A stretch of 25,796 nucleotides of DNA from a virus. The notes beneath the pieces are model-generated. The model saw only the letters and a list, made by a program, of their open reading frames with translations, did no database searches and was not told the origin of the DNA. Both the position numbers and the translations under genes were made by a program. Where the stretch lies: positions 1-25,796 of IMG/VR virus record IMGVR_UViG_3300005617_000114. The stretch is one strand, 5' to 3'. Below, one piece after another: positions 7,098 through 12,941 of this stretch (position 1 is the first letter of the stretch; every line of letters starts with the position of its first letter).

Positions 7098-7234
7098 TGT
7101 ACCGCTGTACCAGATGTACCACGCAGATGAGAGTCTTATACACGCGAGGAGAGCGGTGATCTTTGCCATGGATGACATAGCGTCTATGTACACATGAGAC
7201 ACATAATGTCTGGTACAGCTGGTACAGCGGTACA
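7098..7234. repeat. 24-bp inverted repeat, arms 7098-7121 and 7211-7234
   Basis: The arm at 7098-7121 is three TGTACC copies in a row. The reverse complement of 7211-7234 matches it at 23 of 24 positions, differing at one base between the second and third copies. The 89-bp centre holds the two small hairpins and a TGTACA. The conservation of spacer bases (GC between copies 1 and 2, AG-T between 2 and 3) shows that the arms derive from one another and not from chance repeats of a hexamer. Confidence 0.85.
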
Positions 7235-7320
7235 TTACTACTATTACTACTATCTAATTTATTATATTACATATACATATATAGCCACTTATCTTTGTAC
7301 CACTCATTTTTTATTTATTA
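7231..7320. other. AT-rich segment, 80% A+T
   Basis: Counting bases gives 18 G/C in 90, in a genome that is otherwise GC-rich. It contains runs such as TTTATTATATTACATATAC and ATTTTTTATTTATTA. It lies between the third cluster of GGTACA sites and the terminal palindrome. Such a stretch could be a DNA-unwinding element of an origin or a bendable segment of a packaging site. No matching -35 box was found for the TATAAT-like strings inside it. Confidence 0.7.
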
Positions 7321-7321
7321 G

Positions 7322-7335
7322 TTGTACCGGTACAA
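7322..7335. repeat. Perfect 14-bp palindrome TTGTACCGGTACAA
   Basis: Two TGTACC sites meet head to head with no spacer, giving a perfect twofold-symmetric site. It is the only place in the array where sites abut in this way. It could be a high-affinity dimer operator, or a symmetric nick site like lambda cosN; the sequence alone does not decide. Confidence 0.7.
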
Positions 7336-7385
7336 ATGTGGTTTTAGCGCTCTTTTGGCGTCCTAACCTCTGGCCGATGGGCATG

Positions 7386-7407
7386 AAAAAGCCCCCTTGC
7401 GGGGGCT
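7386..7407 (-). terminator. Rho-independent terminator after the RNA ligase operon
   Basis: Minus strand: AGCCCCC-GCAA-GGGGGCT hairpin (7390-7407) followed by TTTTT (7386-7390). It lies 20 bases after the RNA ligase stop and closes the long transcript from P3. Confidence 0.9.
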
Positions 7408-7426
7408 GGTGTTGGACGGGATAGGG

Positions 7427-7957
7427 CTACTGCTTAGACTTCGGAACTTCGTCTTTTTCCAGGGTCTTCTTGAATCCGACCCCAGCCGCAAGGTGGAACA
7501 CCACGACGCCTTCGGGATTCATGAACCCAGGAGCCGCGACGCTTCCATTCTTGCGAAGCCCTTCGATGGCACCTTCGACGGCCATGGTCAGGAACTCGCC
7601 GCGGTACAGCACGGGAACAACGTGGCAACACGCAGGGCGTTCAAGCTCCCACCGCGACACGTTGAACAGGCTGAATCGCTTCTCGCCGATGGGATACTTG
7701 CGTTGGATTCCCTGCCCCCACCACTCGCCAAAGTGCCGACCAGGGCCGAGGGTCAAAAGCTCTTCCTTGTGGTCCATGGCCCACCGGGCGAACCCATAGT
7801 TGTCATCCTCCGGCGTGATCCAACGGGCACGACTCCCGACAAGAAACTCTCCATCTTCACCGATGAAAATCTGGGCGTTCGTTCCGTCCAGTTTTTCAGT
7901 GATGATGCACTCCCTCGATAGTCTTGCCATCTTCGGGAACTCTGCGAACTCGTTCAT
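7427..7957 (-). CDS. ATP-dependent RNA ligase (nucleotidyltransferase family)
   Basis: 176 aa. The covalent nucleotidyltransferase motifs appear in order: motif I EKLDGTN (21-27), with Lys22 the likely AMP-accepting lysine; SR at 42-43 (motif Ia); FGEWWGQGI (77-84, motif III/IIIa); EGVVV (149-153, motif IV); and GFKKT (161-165, motif V). This fits the PF09414 RNA ligase family (T4 Rnl2 and relatives), which seals 3'-OH/5'-phosphate RNA breaks, for example in cleaved tRNA. It is shorter than Rnl2 (334 aa) and has no C-terminal domain, so it is a catalytic core only. RBS GGAGGGG precedes the ATG. It is the last gene before the terminator, in the same transcript as the tRNA-like elements. Confidence 0.85.
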   Translation of the reverse strand: MNEFAEFPKMARLSRECIITEKLDGTNAQIFIGEDGEFLVGSRARWITPEDDNYGFARWAMDHKEELLTLGPGRHFGEWWGQGIQRKYPIGEKRFSLFNVSRWELERPACCHVVPVLYRGEFLTMAVEGAIEGLRKNGSVAAPGFMNPEGVVVFHLAAGVGFKKTLEKDEVPKSKQ

Positions 7958-7976
7958 ACTATCGCCCCTCCTCGGG

Positions 7977-8156
7977 CTACTCTCCAGGATGGCCTATGTG
8001 CCAACCCGTATAATAACGACATCTGTACGCCCGCAGTTTGCGCGGCGCGTCTAGACCGTCCTTGCGCATCGTCTTGATCGTCTCCCAGGCTGATTTCTGG
8101 GTCCGGTAGCGGATCTTGTCGACGCACGAGCGGCGCTGTAGCGGCGGGGTGCTCAT
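7977..8156 (-). CDS. Small basic phage protein (YRCRYYTGWHIGH type)
   Basis: 59 aa. ATG at 8156 overlaps the upstream stop (ATGA); two longer readings in this area have unnatural sequences. The pattern C-x-D-K-x-R-Y-R-T-x4-A-W then Y-R-C-R-Y-Y-T-G-W-H-I-G-H resembles small phage proteins that usually end YRCPxCGxWHLGH, but the second Cys of the expected CxxC is Tyr here, so zinc binding by that site seems lost. Function unknown. Confidence 0.7.
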   Translation of the reverse strand: MSTPPLQRRSCVDKIRYRTQKSAWETIKTMRKDGLDAPRKLRAYRCRYYTGWHIGHPGE

Positions 8157-8332
8157 CTGCGTCTGCGAGGCGCGTAGTCTGTCTCCTCGTCGTACCTGAT
8201 GACCGGCTGGCAATCGCTTCGGCTCTCTTCTTCAACCGCTTCGCGCAGTCTGTCCAAAAACGCCCGCTCAAGCTCATTGACTTCAATCTCGACGGTGGTG
8301 ACGTCGTCGCACCCGTACAGCTTAACCTTCAT
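8153..8332 (-). CDS. Small acidic protein of unknown function
   Basis: 59 aa, MKVKLYGCDDVTTVEIEVNE at the start, then a charged helix (LERAFLDRLREAVEEESRS) and a basic tail of four Arg. ATG at 8332 has GAAGGAG 7 bases upstream. Overlaps both neighbours by a few bases. No family recognised. Confidence 0.65.
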   Translation of the reverse strand: MKVKLYGCDDVTTVEIEVNELERAFLDRLREAVEEESRSDCQPVIRYDEETDYAPRRRR

Positions 8333-8543
8333 GACACGCTCCTTCGCCCTTCTCGGGCTCTTTGTTCTTGTCTGCGAGCACTGCGGCACCACTTCGCCAT
8401 GTGACGAAGATCGTGCCCAGCGGCGTGGTCTTCTGCACCGTGTAGCGCCCCTCGTCGGCGTAGACCACCGCCAGCGCGGACAGCAGGTCGGAGACGCGGC
8501 GGGCACACGTACGCTTAGTCGGATGGCGTTTTGGCCTAGTCAT
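8322..8543 (-). CDS. Small basic protein of unknown function
   Basis: 73 aa. ATG at 8543 overlaps the stop of the upstream CxxC protein by 8 bases (ATGACTAG), so it is likely translated by coupling; a longer reading from 8606 only covers that other gene. The N-terminus is basic (MTRPKRHPTKRTCARRVSDL) followed by a short helix and strands (GRYTVQKTTPLGTIFVTWR). It could be a small nucleic-acid-binding protein, by charge only. Confidence 0.55.
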   Translation of the reverse strand: MTRPKRHPTKRTCARRVSDLLSALAVVYADEGRYTVQKTTPLGTIFVTWRSGAAVLADKNKEPEKGEGACHEG

Positions 8544-8685
8544 CGTTGTTCCAGATGGCGATTTCGACCGTTTCGGATGATCCGCATTCGTCGCACCCAG
8601 TTTCAACGTTGACCCTCACAGGCCCTCCGGTTTCCTGGAGTTCCTTGACCTGATCCTTGGTCAGCCACACATTATGAGTCGTCAC
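8536..8685 (-). CDS. 49-aa protein with one CxxC pair
   Basis: GTG at 8685 overlaps the upstream TGA (GTGA). Reads MTTHNVWLTKDQVKELQETG, then GPVRVNVETGCDECGSSETV and a short acidic tail. The CDEC pair could be half of a zinc site in a dimer. Regular codon use and exact coupling on both ends support a real gene despite its size. No family recognised. Confidence 0.6.
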   Translation of the reverse strand: MTTHNVWLTKDQVKELQETGGPVRVNVETGCDECGSSETVEIAIWNNDD

Positions 8686-9053
8686 TGCTTCGCCTCCCCA
8701 TGCTCCGGCAGTAGCGCCTCGACGCCTTGGCCGAGGGGCTGGGGCACCGGATCCCCGATTGGTCTGATGATGTTGTGGATGGCCTGGAAATGGCCTTCCG
8801 CAGGGTTCTCCAGCGGCACTGTGTCGAGGTAGACGTACACGTTTCGGATCTTCTGGCGCATCTTACGCACCTCCGCCACGACTTGCTCCACGGTGCTACC
8901 GGGCGGCATGTTGAGGGCGGAGAGGATCTTGGGGAGGGTGGGGTCGGTTGGCATTTCGTTCAGTTCTGGATTACACTTTGAACATCCGTAGCCTCGTATT
9001 TTCTGTCCCCTAAGACCGCCACACTTCGAACAAACGTCATGATCACCGCCCAT
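8682..9053 (-). CDS. Zinc-ribbon-like protein of unknown function
   Basis: 123 aa. Two Cys pairs at the N-terminus (CSKC 8-11 and CSKC 24-27, about 12 residues apart) form a probable zinc knuckle. A helical segment follows (STVEQVVAEVRKMRQKIRNV), then a Pro-rich tail. ATG at 9053 lies inside the end of the upstream gene, which it overlaps by 11 bases. Possible DNA- or RNA-binding accessory protein. Confidence 0.65.
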   Translation of the reverse strand: MGGDHDVCSKCGGLRGQKIRGYGCSKCNPELNEMPTDPTLPKILSALNMPPGSTVEQVVAEVRKMRQKIRNVYVYLDTVPLENPAEGHFQAIHNIIRPIGDPVPQPLGQGVEALLPEHGEAKQ

Positions 9054-9399
9054 GGGACACCTCCCCGCTCACGCGGTTCACTTCGGCGATGATGGCGGCG
9101 GCCATGAGTGTCGAGTCACGGGCGACGAGCTCAAAGACCGCCTTGCGCTTCTCTTCGGTCGTGCGGTTCAACTCGCCCCGGATGGTGCCGGTTTCCCACG
9201 CTTCCTTCCACGGCGAGGCGACCATCCTCGACGCCAGCTCCAGCAACTCGGTGCGGCGGTCGGCAGGATATCCGCCCTTTTCGGCCTCGGCGGCGCACGT
9301 CAGTTTGTAGATGTCGTGGACGGATGTTTTTTCGCCGTTGGGATCTTTGAGCCACCGCTCGTAAACGGCGTCGAGTTCCAGGTCATTCAGTCGTGCCAT
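9043..9399 (-). CDS. Protein of unknown function, mostly helical
   Basis: 118 aa. ATG at 9399 follows GAGGAG. The sequence (MARLNDLELDAVYERWLKDP ... TRDST-like tail with LVARDSTLMAAAIIAEVNRV) is helical and charged, with no signal peptide or known motif. A longer reading to 9747 crosses two other genes and is rejected. It lies in the string of small genes upstream of the RNA ligase. Confidence 0.65.
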   Translation of the reverse strand: MARLNDLELDAVYERWLKDPNGEKTSVHDIYKLTCAAEAEKGGYPADRRTELLELASRMVASPWKEAWETGTIRGELNRTTEEKRKAVFELVARDSTLMAAAIIAEVNRVSGEVSHGR

Positions 9400-9613
9400 C
9401 TGTCTTCTCCTCGGCCTTCTGGCCATGGGGCATTCCTGCCCGCTGTACGTCGGCCATGCTGATACGCTGGCCGTTCTGCTCCTTGACGTGCACCCTTGCG
9501 ATGGCGCGGCACTTCTGCATGTGGAGCTTGAGCCCCGCTTTGGTGCAAGGGACGCCCTTGTGTTTGCACAGGGCGCGATACTCGGCTTTGAGCTGGGCGG
9601 TGTTGAGACGCAT
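9383..9613 (-). CDS. Small protein of unknown function
   Basis: 76 aa, basic, starting MRLNTAQLKAEYRALCKHKG. The ATG at 9613 is directly next to the upstream TAG, indicating coupled translation. Two Cys near residues 16 and 23 and one at 35, with His at 18 and 31, could bind metal. No family recognised. Confidence 0.6.
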   Translation of the reverse strand: MRLNTAQLKAEYRALCKHKGVPCTKAGLKLHMQKCRAIARVHVKEQNGQRISMADVQRAGMPHGQKAEEKTDGTTE

Positions 9614-9853
9614 CTAGCGCCGGGCCCGCTTCTGCCAGCCCTTGAGTTTGGTGCGCTTGGGGATGCCAGGACGGCCCGCGTGAGGATTGGTGCAGACGCC
9701 CTTACTGATCCTCGGCCAGTTGTCGGAATCAACGGGATAGGGGCCAACTCCCCGGCCTTGAATGCGGGCCCGCTCGCGCTTGGTCAATCTGGCCGGTTTG
9801 GGATTGCCGGACTTGAAGCCGTCTTCAACGAGAGGGCTGGTGTAGTAGTTCAT
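9614..9853 (-). CDS. Small basic protein of unknown function
   Basis: 79 aa, very basic towards the C-terminus (RPGIPKRTKLKGWQKRARR). ATG at 9853 has AAGGAGG 9 bases upstream. It is the first protein gene after the tRNA-like cluster in the P3 transcript. The charge suggests nucleic-acid binding, but no motif is recognised. Confidence 0.6.
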   Translation of the reverse strand: MNYYTSPLVEDGFKSGNPKPARLTKRERARIQGRGVGPYPVDSDNWPRISKGVCTNPHAGRPGIPKRTKLKGWQKRARR

Positions 9854-10055
9854 ATCGCAGGGCCTCCTTGACCCGATGGAAGCCCCTTACGGGGGCGAGT
9901 CGCGTAGTTGAATTGTTCCGTGATTACCCGGCAAGGATTTGCACCGCCGCAGTCTACAAGGCCCACGATTGCCCGTCCACCTTTGACGCTAACAGGTGGC
10001 TTCCCCAAGGCACATCCGGATTTTTCCGGGACTTTTCGCCAGCGTCGGGGATAGA
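9854..10055 (-). other. Non-coding stretch with weak tRNA-like and hairpin signals
   Basis: No gene in about 200 bases. Minus strand carries a hairpin CCACCT...AGGTGG (9977-9999), a segment ending in GGTGCAAATCC (about 9936-9946) that resembles a mutated T-arm, and upstream of it CTTGTAGACTG, resembling an anticodon loop with GTA. No pairing acceptor stem could be found, so it is not called a tRNA. A GC-rich hairpin at 9890-9905 has no T-run and is a weak terminator at most. Confidence 0.4.
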
Positions 10056-10111
10056 TGATGGTTGGGGGAGTCGAACGCCCCTGGCTCAGTCGAGCCACGC
10101 CATGAACCATC
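10056..10111 (-). other. Short tRNA-like element lacking a D arm
   Basis: Minus strand, 56 nt. GATGGTT (10105-10111) pairs perfectly with AACCATC (10057-10063). The T-arm has loop TTCGACT closed by GGGCG/CCCCC with one mismatch. Between them is one hairpin TGGCTC-GACT-GAGCCA. A normal tRNA is 73 nt; the missing 17 nt equal one D arm. No CCA is encoded. Either a decayed tRNA or a tRNA mimic. Confidence 0.45.
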
Positions 10112-10149
10112 CTAACATGGAGCCGACCACCTCCTTATAGGTCGGAGTT

Positions 10150-10263
10150 TTGGACCGGGTGGAATCGAACCACCGAACAGCTTTTCCGGTTTCACCGTGC
10201 GTAGTGCCACTGTCACTCCACCGTTGCGCATCACCGTGCCTTAACCTACTCGGCCACGATCCA
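10150..10263 (-). tRNA. tRNA-like gene with class II ends and an oversized middle
   Basis: Minus strand, 114 nt. Acceptor TGGATCG (10257-10263) pairs with CGGTCCA (10151-10157). The D arm GCC-GAGTAGGTTAA-GGC is typical of Leu/Ser tRNAs, and the T arm GGTGG-TTCGATT-CCACC (10158-10174) is perfect. CGGT (10233-10236) can pair with ACCG (10187-10190) as the anticodon stem, followed by a 12-nt variable arm GAA-AAGCTG-TTC. But 42 nt lie within that stem where 9 are normal, so the amino acid cannot be assigned. If the loop begins ATGCGC, position 33 is T and the anticodon would read GCG. The 9-mer GCACGGTGA occurs at both sides of the insertion (10231-10239, 10192-10200). Function as a tRNA is uncertain. 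Confidence 0.55.
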
Positions 10264-10267
10264 ATCA

Positions 10268-10293
10268 CGGCGGAGTTCACTGACCGTCCGCCG
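10268..10293 (-). other. Hairpin upstream of the tRNA-like element
   Basis: CGGCGGA (10268-10274) and TCCGCCG (10287-10293) form a perfect 7-bp stem with a 12-base loop, 5 bases before the 5' end of the tRNA-like element on the minus strand. There is no T-run, so it is not a standard terminator. It may mark RNA processing between the small gene and the tRNA-like cluster. Confidence 0.4.
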
Positions 10294-10327
10294 ACGGCAA
10301 GCCCGAACGCGGGCCACGTCTCCCAGC

Positions 10328-10534
10328 TTAGAAGCCGGCCCGGACCTCGGCGATCCGCTTGACCTTGGCCTCGTCATAGACCTTGCCCGCCTTGAGGTGG
10401 CCAGTCTGTTCGGCTTCGACACCAGCCACCCCGAAGAACTTCAGGATGGCGCGGGCATCGCTCTTGACGCCCTCGGTGACTTGGCCCTCATCGGCCAGTC
10501 CCAGGATGTACGCGACTTCGTTGATCTTGACCAT
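10328..10534 (-). CDS. Small protein of unknown function, first gene of P3
   Basis: 68 aa. MVKINEVAYILGLADEGQVT looks like the start of a helix-turn-helix-like region, then a helical part (KSDARAILKFFGVAG) and a charged C-terminus. GAGGAG lies 8 bases before the ATG. It stands alone between P3 and the tRNA-like elements. It could be a small DNA-binding regulator, but the helix-turn-helix is not clear enough to claim. Confidence 0.65.
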   Translation of the reverse strand: MVKINEVAYILGLADEGQVTEGVKSDARAILKFFGVAGVEAEQTGHLKAGKVYDEAKVKRIAEVRAGF

Positions 10535-10561
10535 ATCAGGGTCTCCTCAGCCCCTTGTGAT

Positions 10562-10590
10562 AGCCTAGCGTAATACAGCGTATACGTCAA
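10562..10590 (-). promoter_or_regulatory. Promoter P3 with operator inside the spacer
   Basis: Minus strand: TTGACG -35 (10585-10590), 17 bp, TAGGCT -10 (10562-10567), predicted start near 10555, about 21 bases before ATG 10534. The 18-bp operator occupies 10569-10586, filling the spacer and overlapping the -35 box. Compared with the other four copies it is inverted (CGTATACGCTGTATTACG on the minus strand). Protein bound here would block polymerase, or twist the spacer as MerR proteins do. Confidence 0.75.
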
Positions 10591-10597
10591 GCGGAAA

Positions 10598-11512
10598 CTA
10601 GAAAAGTTCCTCGGCGCCGGGTTGAGCTGCTTCGGTGCTGGGCTGGTCGCCGGATTCGCCAGCAGTTTCTGACTCGGGTTCTGCCTCCGTCTCATCGACG
10701 CGCTCAGCCGGCTTCATGGTCGCAGCGGCGCGTTCCATGCGGCTTTCCATGCGCCTCGCGGGGTCGCGCTCTATCGCAGGCTCAGGTTCATAGTCCAGAG
10801 CATCAAGGATGTTCTGCGCATTGCCCTCGGATTCGCCGAAGGCCCATTTGAGGATCTGCTTCACGGCGGTCTTCTCATCCATTTGGGCACGGTCTTTCTT
10901 GTAGGCTGGACTATTCAGGTTGCCGTGCCCCTCTTCGATTTTGCGGACGTCGACCATGGTGATATATCGAACCTCATCAGGGCGACCGTCCTTATAGCGC
11001 AGTTCCATGGCATACCACGCAATCGCGCCACGATCTGATAATGGGTCGATGCCGCCTTCTGGGTAGATCAGTTTTCCCTTGGCCTGATCGACGCGCGTAC
11101 CGTCGTTCTGGTGCACCGTGATGAGCTGTGGAACTTGAGACAGGACGCCTCCAGGTCCATAGACTGCGGCATGAGCATAGCCGAACTGCGACACGTCAAG
11201 GCGCACTGTTGACCCATTGTCGGACGGAGTGAAATACGCTTGCGGCCGGATTCCGCCGAAGGTGATACCGGCAGTCGCGGCCTTCTTGAGCGCCTTGAGC
11301 ACGCTGTCCATGCCGCTCTTTGTGAGGCAGACCTTGGCCGTGTCAGGCTTGGCCATGAGTTCCATCTTGGCGCGTTCAAGCCAGTTCTTGTCGAGCTGGA
11401 CATTGCGGGCGGCGACACTCATGATTTCGGACGCCTTATACTTCACCATCGAGGCGAAGTTGACCTCTGGCTTCGTCGTCAGCTCCATGGTCTCGGGTTT
11501 GTTGTCAGACAT
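10598..11512 (-). CDS. recT: RecT-family single-strand annealing protein
   Basis: 304 aa. It anneals complementary single strands left by the partner exonuclease during phage recombination. The conserved core is visible: MDSVLKALKKAATAGITFGG followed by PQAYFTP (about 68-95), AWYAMELRYKDG, and KKDRAQMDEKTAVKQILKWA (about 204-223), matching the RecT motif around MxxKTxxRxxxK. The last 70 residues are acidic and Glu/Pro-rich, ending EELF, a shape often used to contact host single-strand-binding protein. RBS AAGGAG precedes the ATG. It is the last gene of the P4 operon. Confidence 0.92.
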   Translation of the reverse strand: MSDNKPETMELTTKPEVNFASMVKYKASEIMSVAARNVQLDKNWLERAKMELMAKPDTAKVCLTKSGMDSVLKALKKAATAGITFGGIRPQAYFTPSDNGSTVRLDVSQFGYAHAAVYGPGGVLSQVPQLITVHQNDGTRVDQAKGKLIYPEGGIDPLSDRGAIAWYAMELRYKDGRPDEVRYITMVDVRKIEEGHGNLNSPAYKKDRAQMDEKTAVKQILKWAFGESEGNAQNILDALDYEPEPAIERDPARRMESRMERAAATMKPAERVDETEAEPESETAGESGDQPSTEAAQPGAEELF

Positions 11513-11669
11513 GGGTGGACTCCTTAAAAGTTATGACTCTAACGATGATAAACTCGGTATGCGGATTCTTCATGGCTTCCACGAGTGCCGCATCTGCGGT
11601 CTCATAGGTAAAGTCAGAAATCCTCCATCCTTCTGAACCGTAGTTCCAGAAAATAGTATATGGCTTCAT
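11505..11669 (-). CDS. 54-aa protein between exonuclease and RecT
   Basis: Reads MKPYTIFWNYGSEGWRISDF, then TYETADAALVEAMKNPHTEF and a hydrophobic strand IIVRVITF. GGAGGG stands 8 bases before the ATG at 11669, and the stop overlaps the RecT start by 8 bases. The compact alpha-beta pattern and good ribosome site support a real gene. Possibly a small regulator or adaptor of the recombination pair; no family recognised. Confidence 0.65.
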   Translation of the reverse strand: MKPYTIFWNYGSEGWRISDFTYETADAALVEAMKNPHTEFIIVRVITFKESTHV

Positions 11670-11696
11670 CTATCCGGCCCTCCTTCGGCCTTCTTT

Positions 11697-12941
11697 TCAG
11701 TAATCAACCACGCGGTACGGCTTGCTCGTCTTGTAGGCACCCAGGGCGCGGAGTTCGGCGTCGAGCGCCATGACGCGGCGGTCCTCGTCAGTCTCAGCCA
11801 CCGCGGCGAGGTCTGCCGGATCCACGGCCTTCCCCGCCGCCATTTTCTTTTCCAGCGATGCTCGGGACTTTTTCTTCTGCTCAATGAGCGCCAGTGGCTC
11901 GCTCAGGCTCAAGCTGTCCTTCGTCTGGTCCCTGAACTTCGCCAGCGTCTTGCCCTCACTGTCGTTTAGCACGCGGTTCATGGTCTTCTTGATGACCGTG
12001 GTCTTCACGCCGTCCTTGTCCTCGACGACCTCCTTCACGTCCCCGGCCAAGATCCCCAGGCCCATCTTGATGTCGTCGAGCTTGTCCTCGAGCACCTTGA
12101 CGCGCTCTTTCAGCTCGCGCCCCTCGGCGATCATGGCACGGGCGGAGGTCTCGGCCTCGCCGGATACCATGGCCGTAAGGTCTTCGATCTCAGGGTACAG
12201 GCTAACCACGTCGCCCCAGGTGGTCGGGGTGGGCTCGGTGCCGGTCGTGACAAGGTTCCAAAACTTCTCGGCCAGCGCGAGAGACTGCTCGACGTGCCGC
12301 GGGTCGTAGATGATGGGGCCGTACTCCCGATAGTCCGCCGTGTCGATGAGCACCACGACCCAGGCCTCGGTCACTCCGTAGGTGTAGAGCTGCCACTGGA
12401 CCTGCATAAACACCTTGTCGGGGATGCCGAACTGGCTCCGGTCGTCGGGGTCGTAGCCCTCGAAGACCTGCCCCTCGCGACGCTTGGCGGAGTACAGGCC
12501 GGAGGTCTTGGCCTCGACCAGGACGGGATACGGCGACGCCTCGACAGGCAGGGCCTCAAGCTCGTGGCCCCAGTCGACCAAGAGGTCCGCATGACTCATG
12601 CAGTAGGGCCGATCCGTGTGGATGGCCTCAGTCTTGACCTTGAACGGCCCCGATGACTTTTCGCGGATGGCACCAGACAGGAAATCCTTCGCCGCGTCCT
12701 CGCCGTATCGGCCCTCAACCCACTTCTGCAGGACCAGCACCTCAAGGCGCTTGCCCCAGTCGGTGCGGTCGTTGCCCTCGAAACCCTCGGCAAGGCCCAT
12801 CTTCTCCCGCCAGAGAGTGAGAGGGGTCTGGCCACATCGTTTGTTCAGGCCGGCCAGGGTGGGGATATCGGAGGCGCCGACGCCCTTTTTTCTCGCGGCG
12901 TGAAAATCCGCCTCGGACTTGATTTTGTGGTAGGGGTTCAC
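11697..12941 (-). CDS. YqaJ-type exonuclease (viral recombinase)
   Basis: 414 aa, GTG at 12941 overlapping the upstream stop (GTGA). The PD-(D/E)XK signature of the YqaJ/lambda Exo group is present: KGVGASDIPTLAGLNKRCGQ with TPLTLWREKMG (about 19-50), WGKRLEVLVLQKW (62-74), HADLLVDWG (about 117-125), VEAKTS (142-147) and KVFMQVQWQLYTYGV (about 174-188). Asp119, Glu143 and Lys145 are the expected metal/catalytic residues. It degrades one strand of DNA ends to give substrate for RecT. Residues 250-400 are a long charged helical extension, beyond the usual catalytic domain. Confidence 0.88.
   Translation of the reverse strand: MNPYHKIKSEADFHAARKKGVGASDIPTLAGLNKRCGQTPLTLWREKMGLAEGFEGNDRTDWGKRLEVLVLQKWVEGRYGEDAAKDFLSGAIREKSSGPFKVKTEAIHTDRPYCMSHADLLVDWGHELEALPVEASPYPVLVEAKTSGLYSAKRREGQVFEGYDPDDRSQFGIPDKVFMQVQWQLYTYGVTEAWVVVLIDTADYREYGPIIYDPRHVEQSLALAEKFWNLVTTGTEPTPTTWGDVVSLYPEIEDLTAMVSGEAETSARAMIAEGRELKERVKVLEDKLDDIKMGLGILAGDVKEVVEDKDGVKTTVIKKTMNRVLNDSEGKTLAKFRDQTKDSLSLSEPLALIEQKKKSRASLEKKMAAGKAVDPADLAAVAETDEDRRVMALDAELRALGAYKTSKPYRVVDY

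Larger units (their letters stand above)
7021..7334. repeat. Array of about 12 TGTACC/GGTACA sites
   Basis: Forward TGTACC copies start at 7021, 7040, 7098, 7106, 7115, 7296 and 7323, with variant TGTCCC at 7031. Reverse GGTACA copies start at 7212, 7221, 7229 and 7329. A related TGTACA is at 7187. Copies cluster in triplets spaced 8-10 bp, close to one helical turn, so proteins bound to them would lie on one face. Such arrays are typical of iterons in origins, partition sites or terminase-binding R sites. The clusters bracket an AT-rich stretch. Confidence 0.85.
6859..7386. other. Non-coding control region between early-operon terminator and terminase genes
   Basis: No convincing gene in 528 bp. 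Going from low to high coordinates it holds P6, about 100 bp without clear signals, then the TGTACC array, small hairpins ACATAG-CGT-CTATGT (7175-7189) and AGACA-CATAA-TGTCT (7197-7211), and the AT-rich stretch. A plus-strand reading frame crosses the first part, but its sequence (CTRATTLMIGLCAKKTYERL) looks unnatural and has no ribosome site. The position directly upstream of the terminase operon is where lambda-like phages keep cos. Confidence 0.7.

Noticed and set aside
6473-7159. Long plus-strand reading frame across the control region
   Set aside because: It overlaps the terminase small subunit and P6 antisense, has no ribosome site, and its translation is rich in Arg, Cys and Thr without fold-like pattern.
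7231-7320. Strong promoter in the AT-rich stretch
   Set aside because: TATAAT-like strings are present, but no -35 box at 16-18 bp was found on either strand, and low complexity explains them.
9890-9905. GC-rich hairpin as a terminator
   Set aside because: The stem GCCCCC/GGGGC resembles the 7390 terminator, but no T-run follows on the minus strand, and genes continue downstream.
10192-10239. The 9-base direct repeat as a simple tandem duplication inside a tRNA
   Set aside because: Removing one repeat and the intervening bases leaves the anticodon arm about 6 bases too short, so a single duplication does not explain the element.
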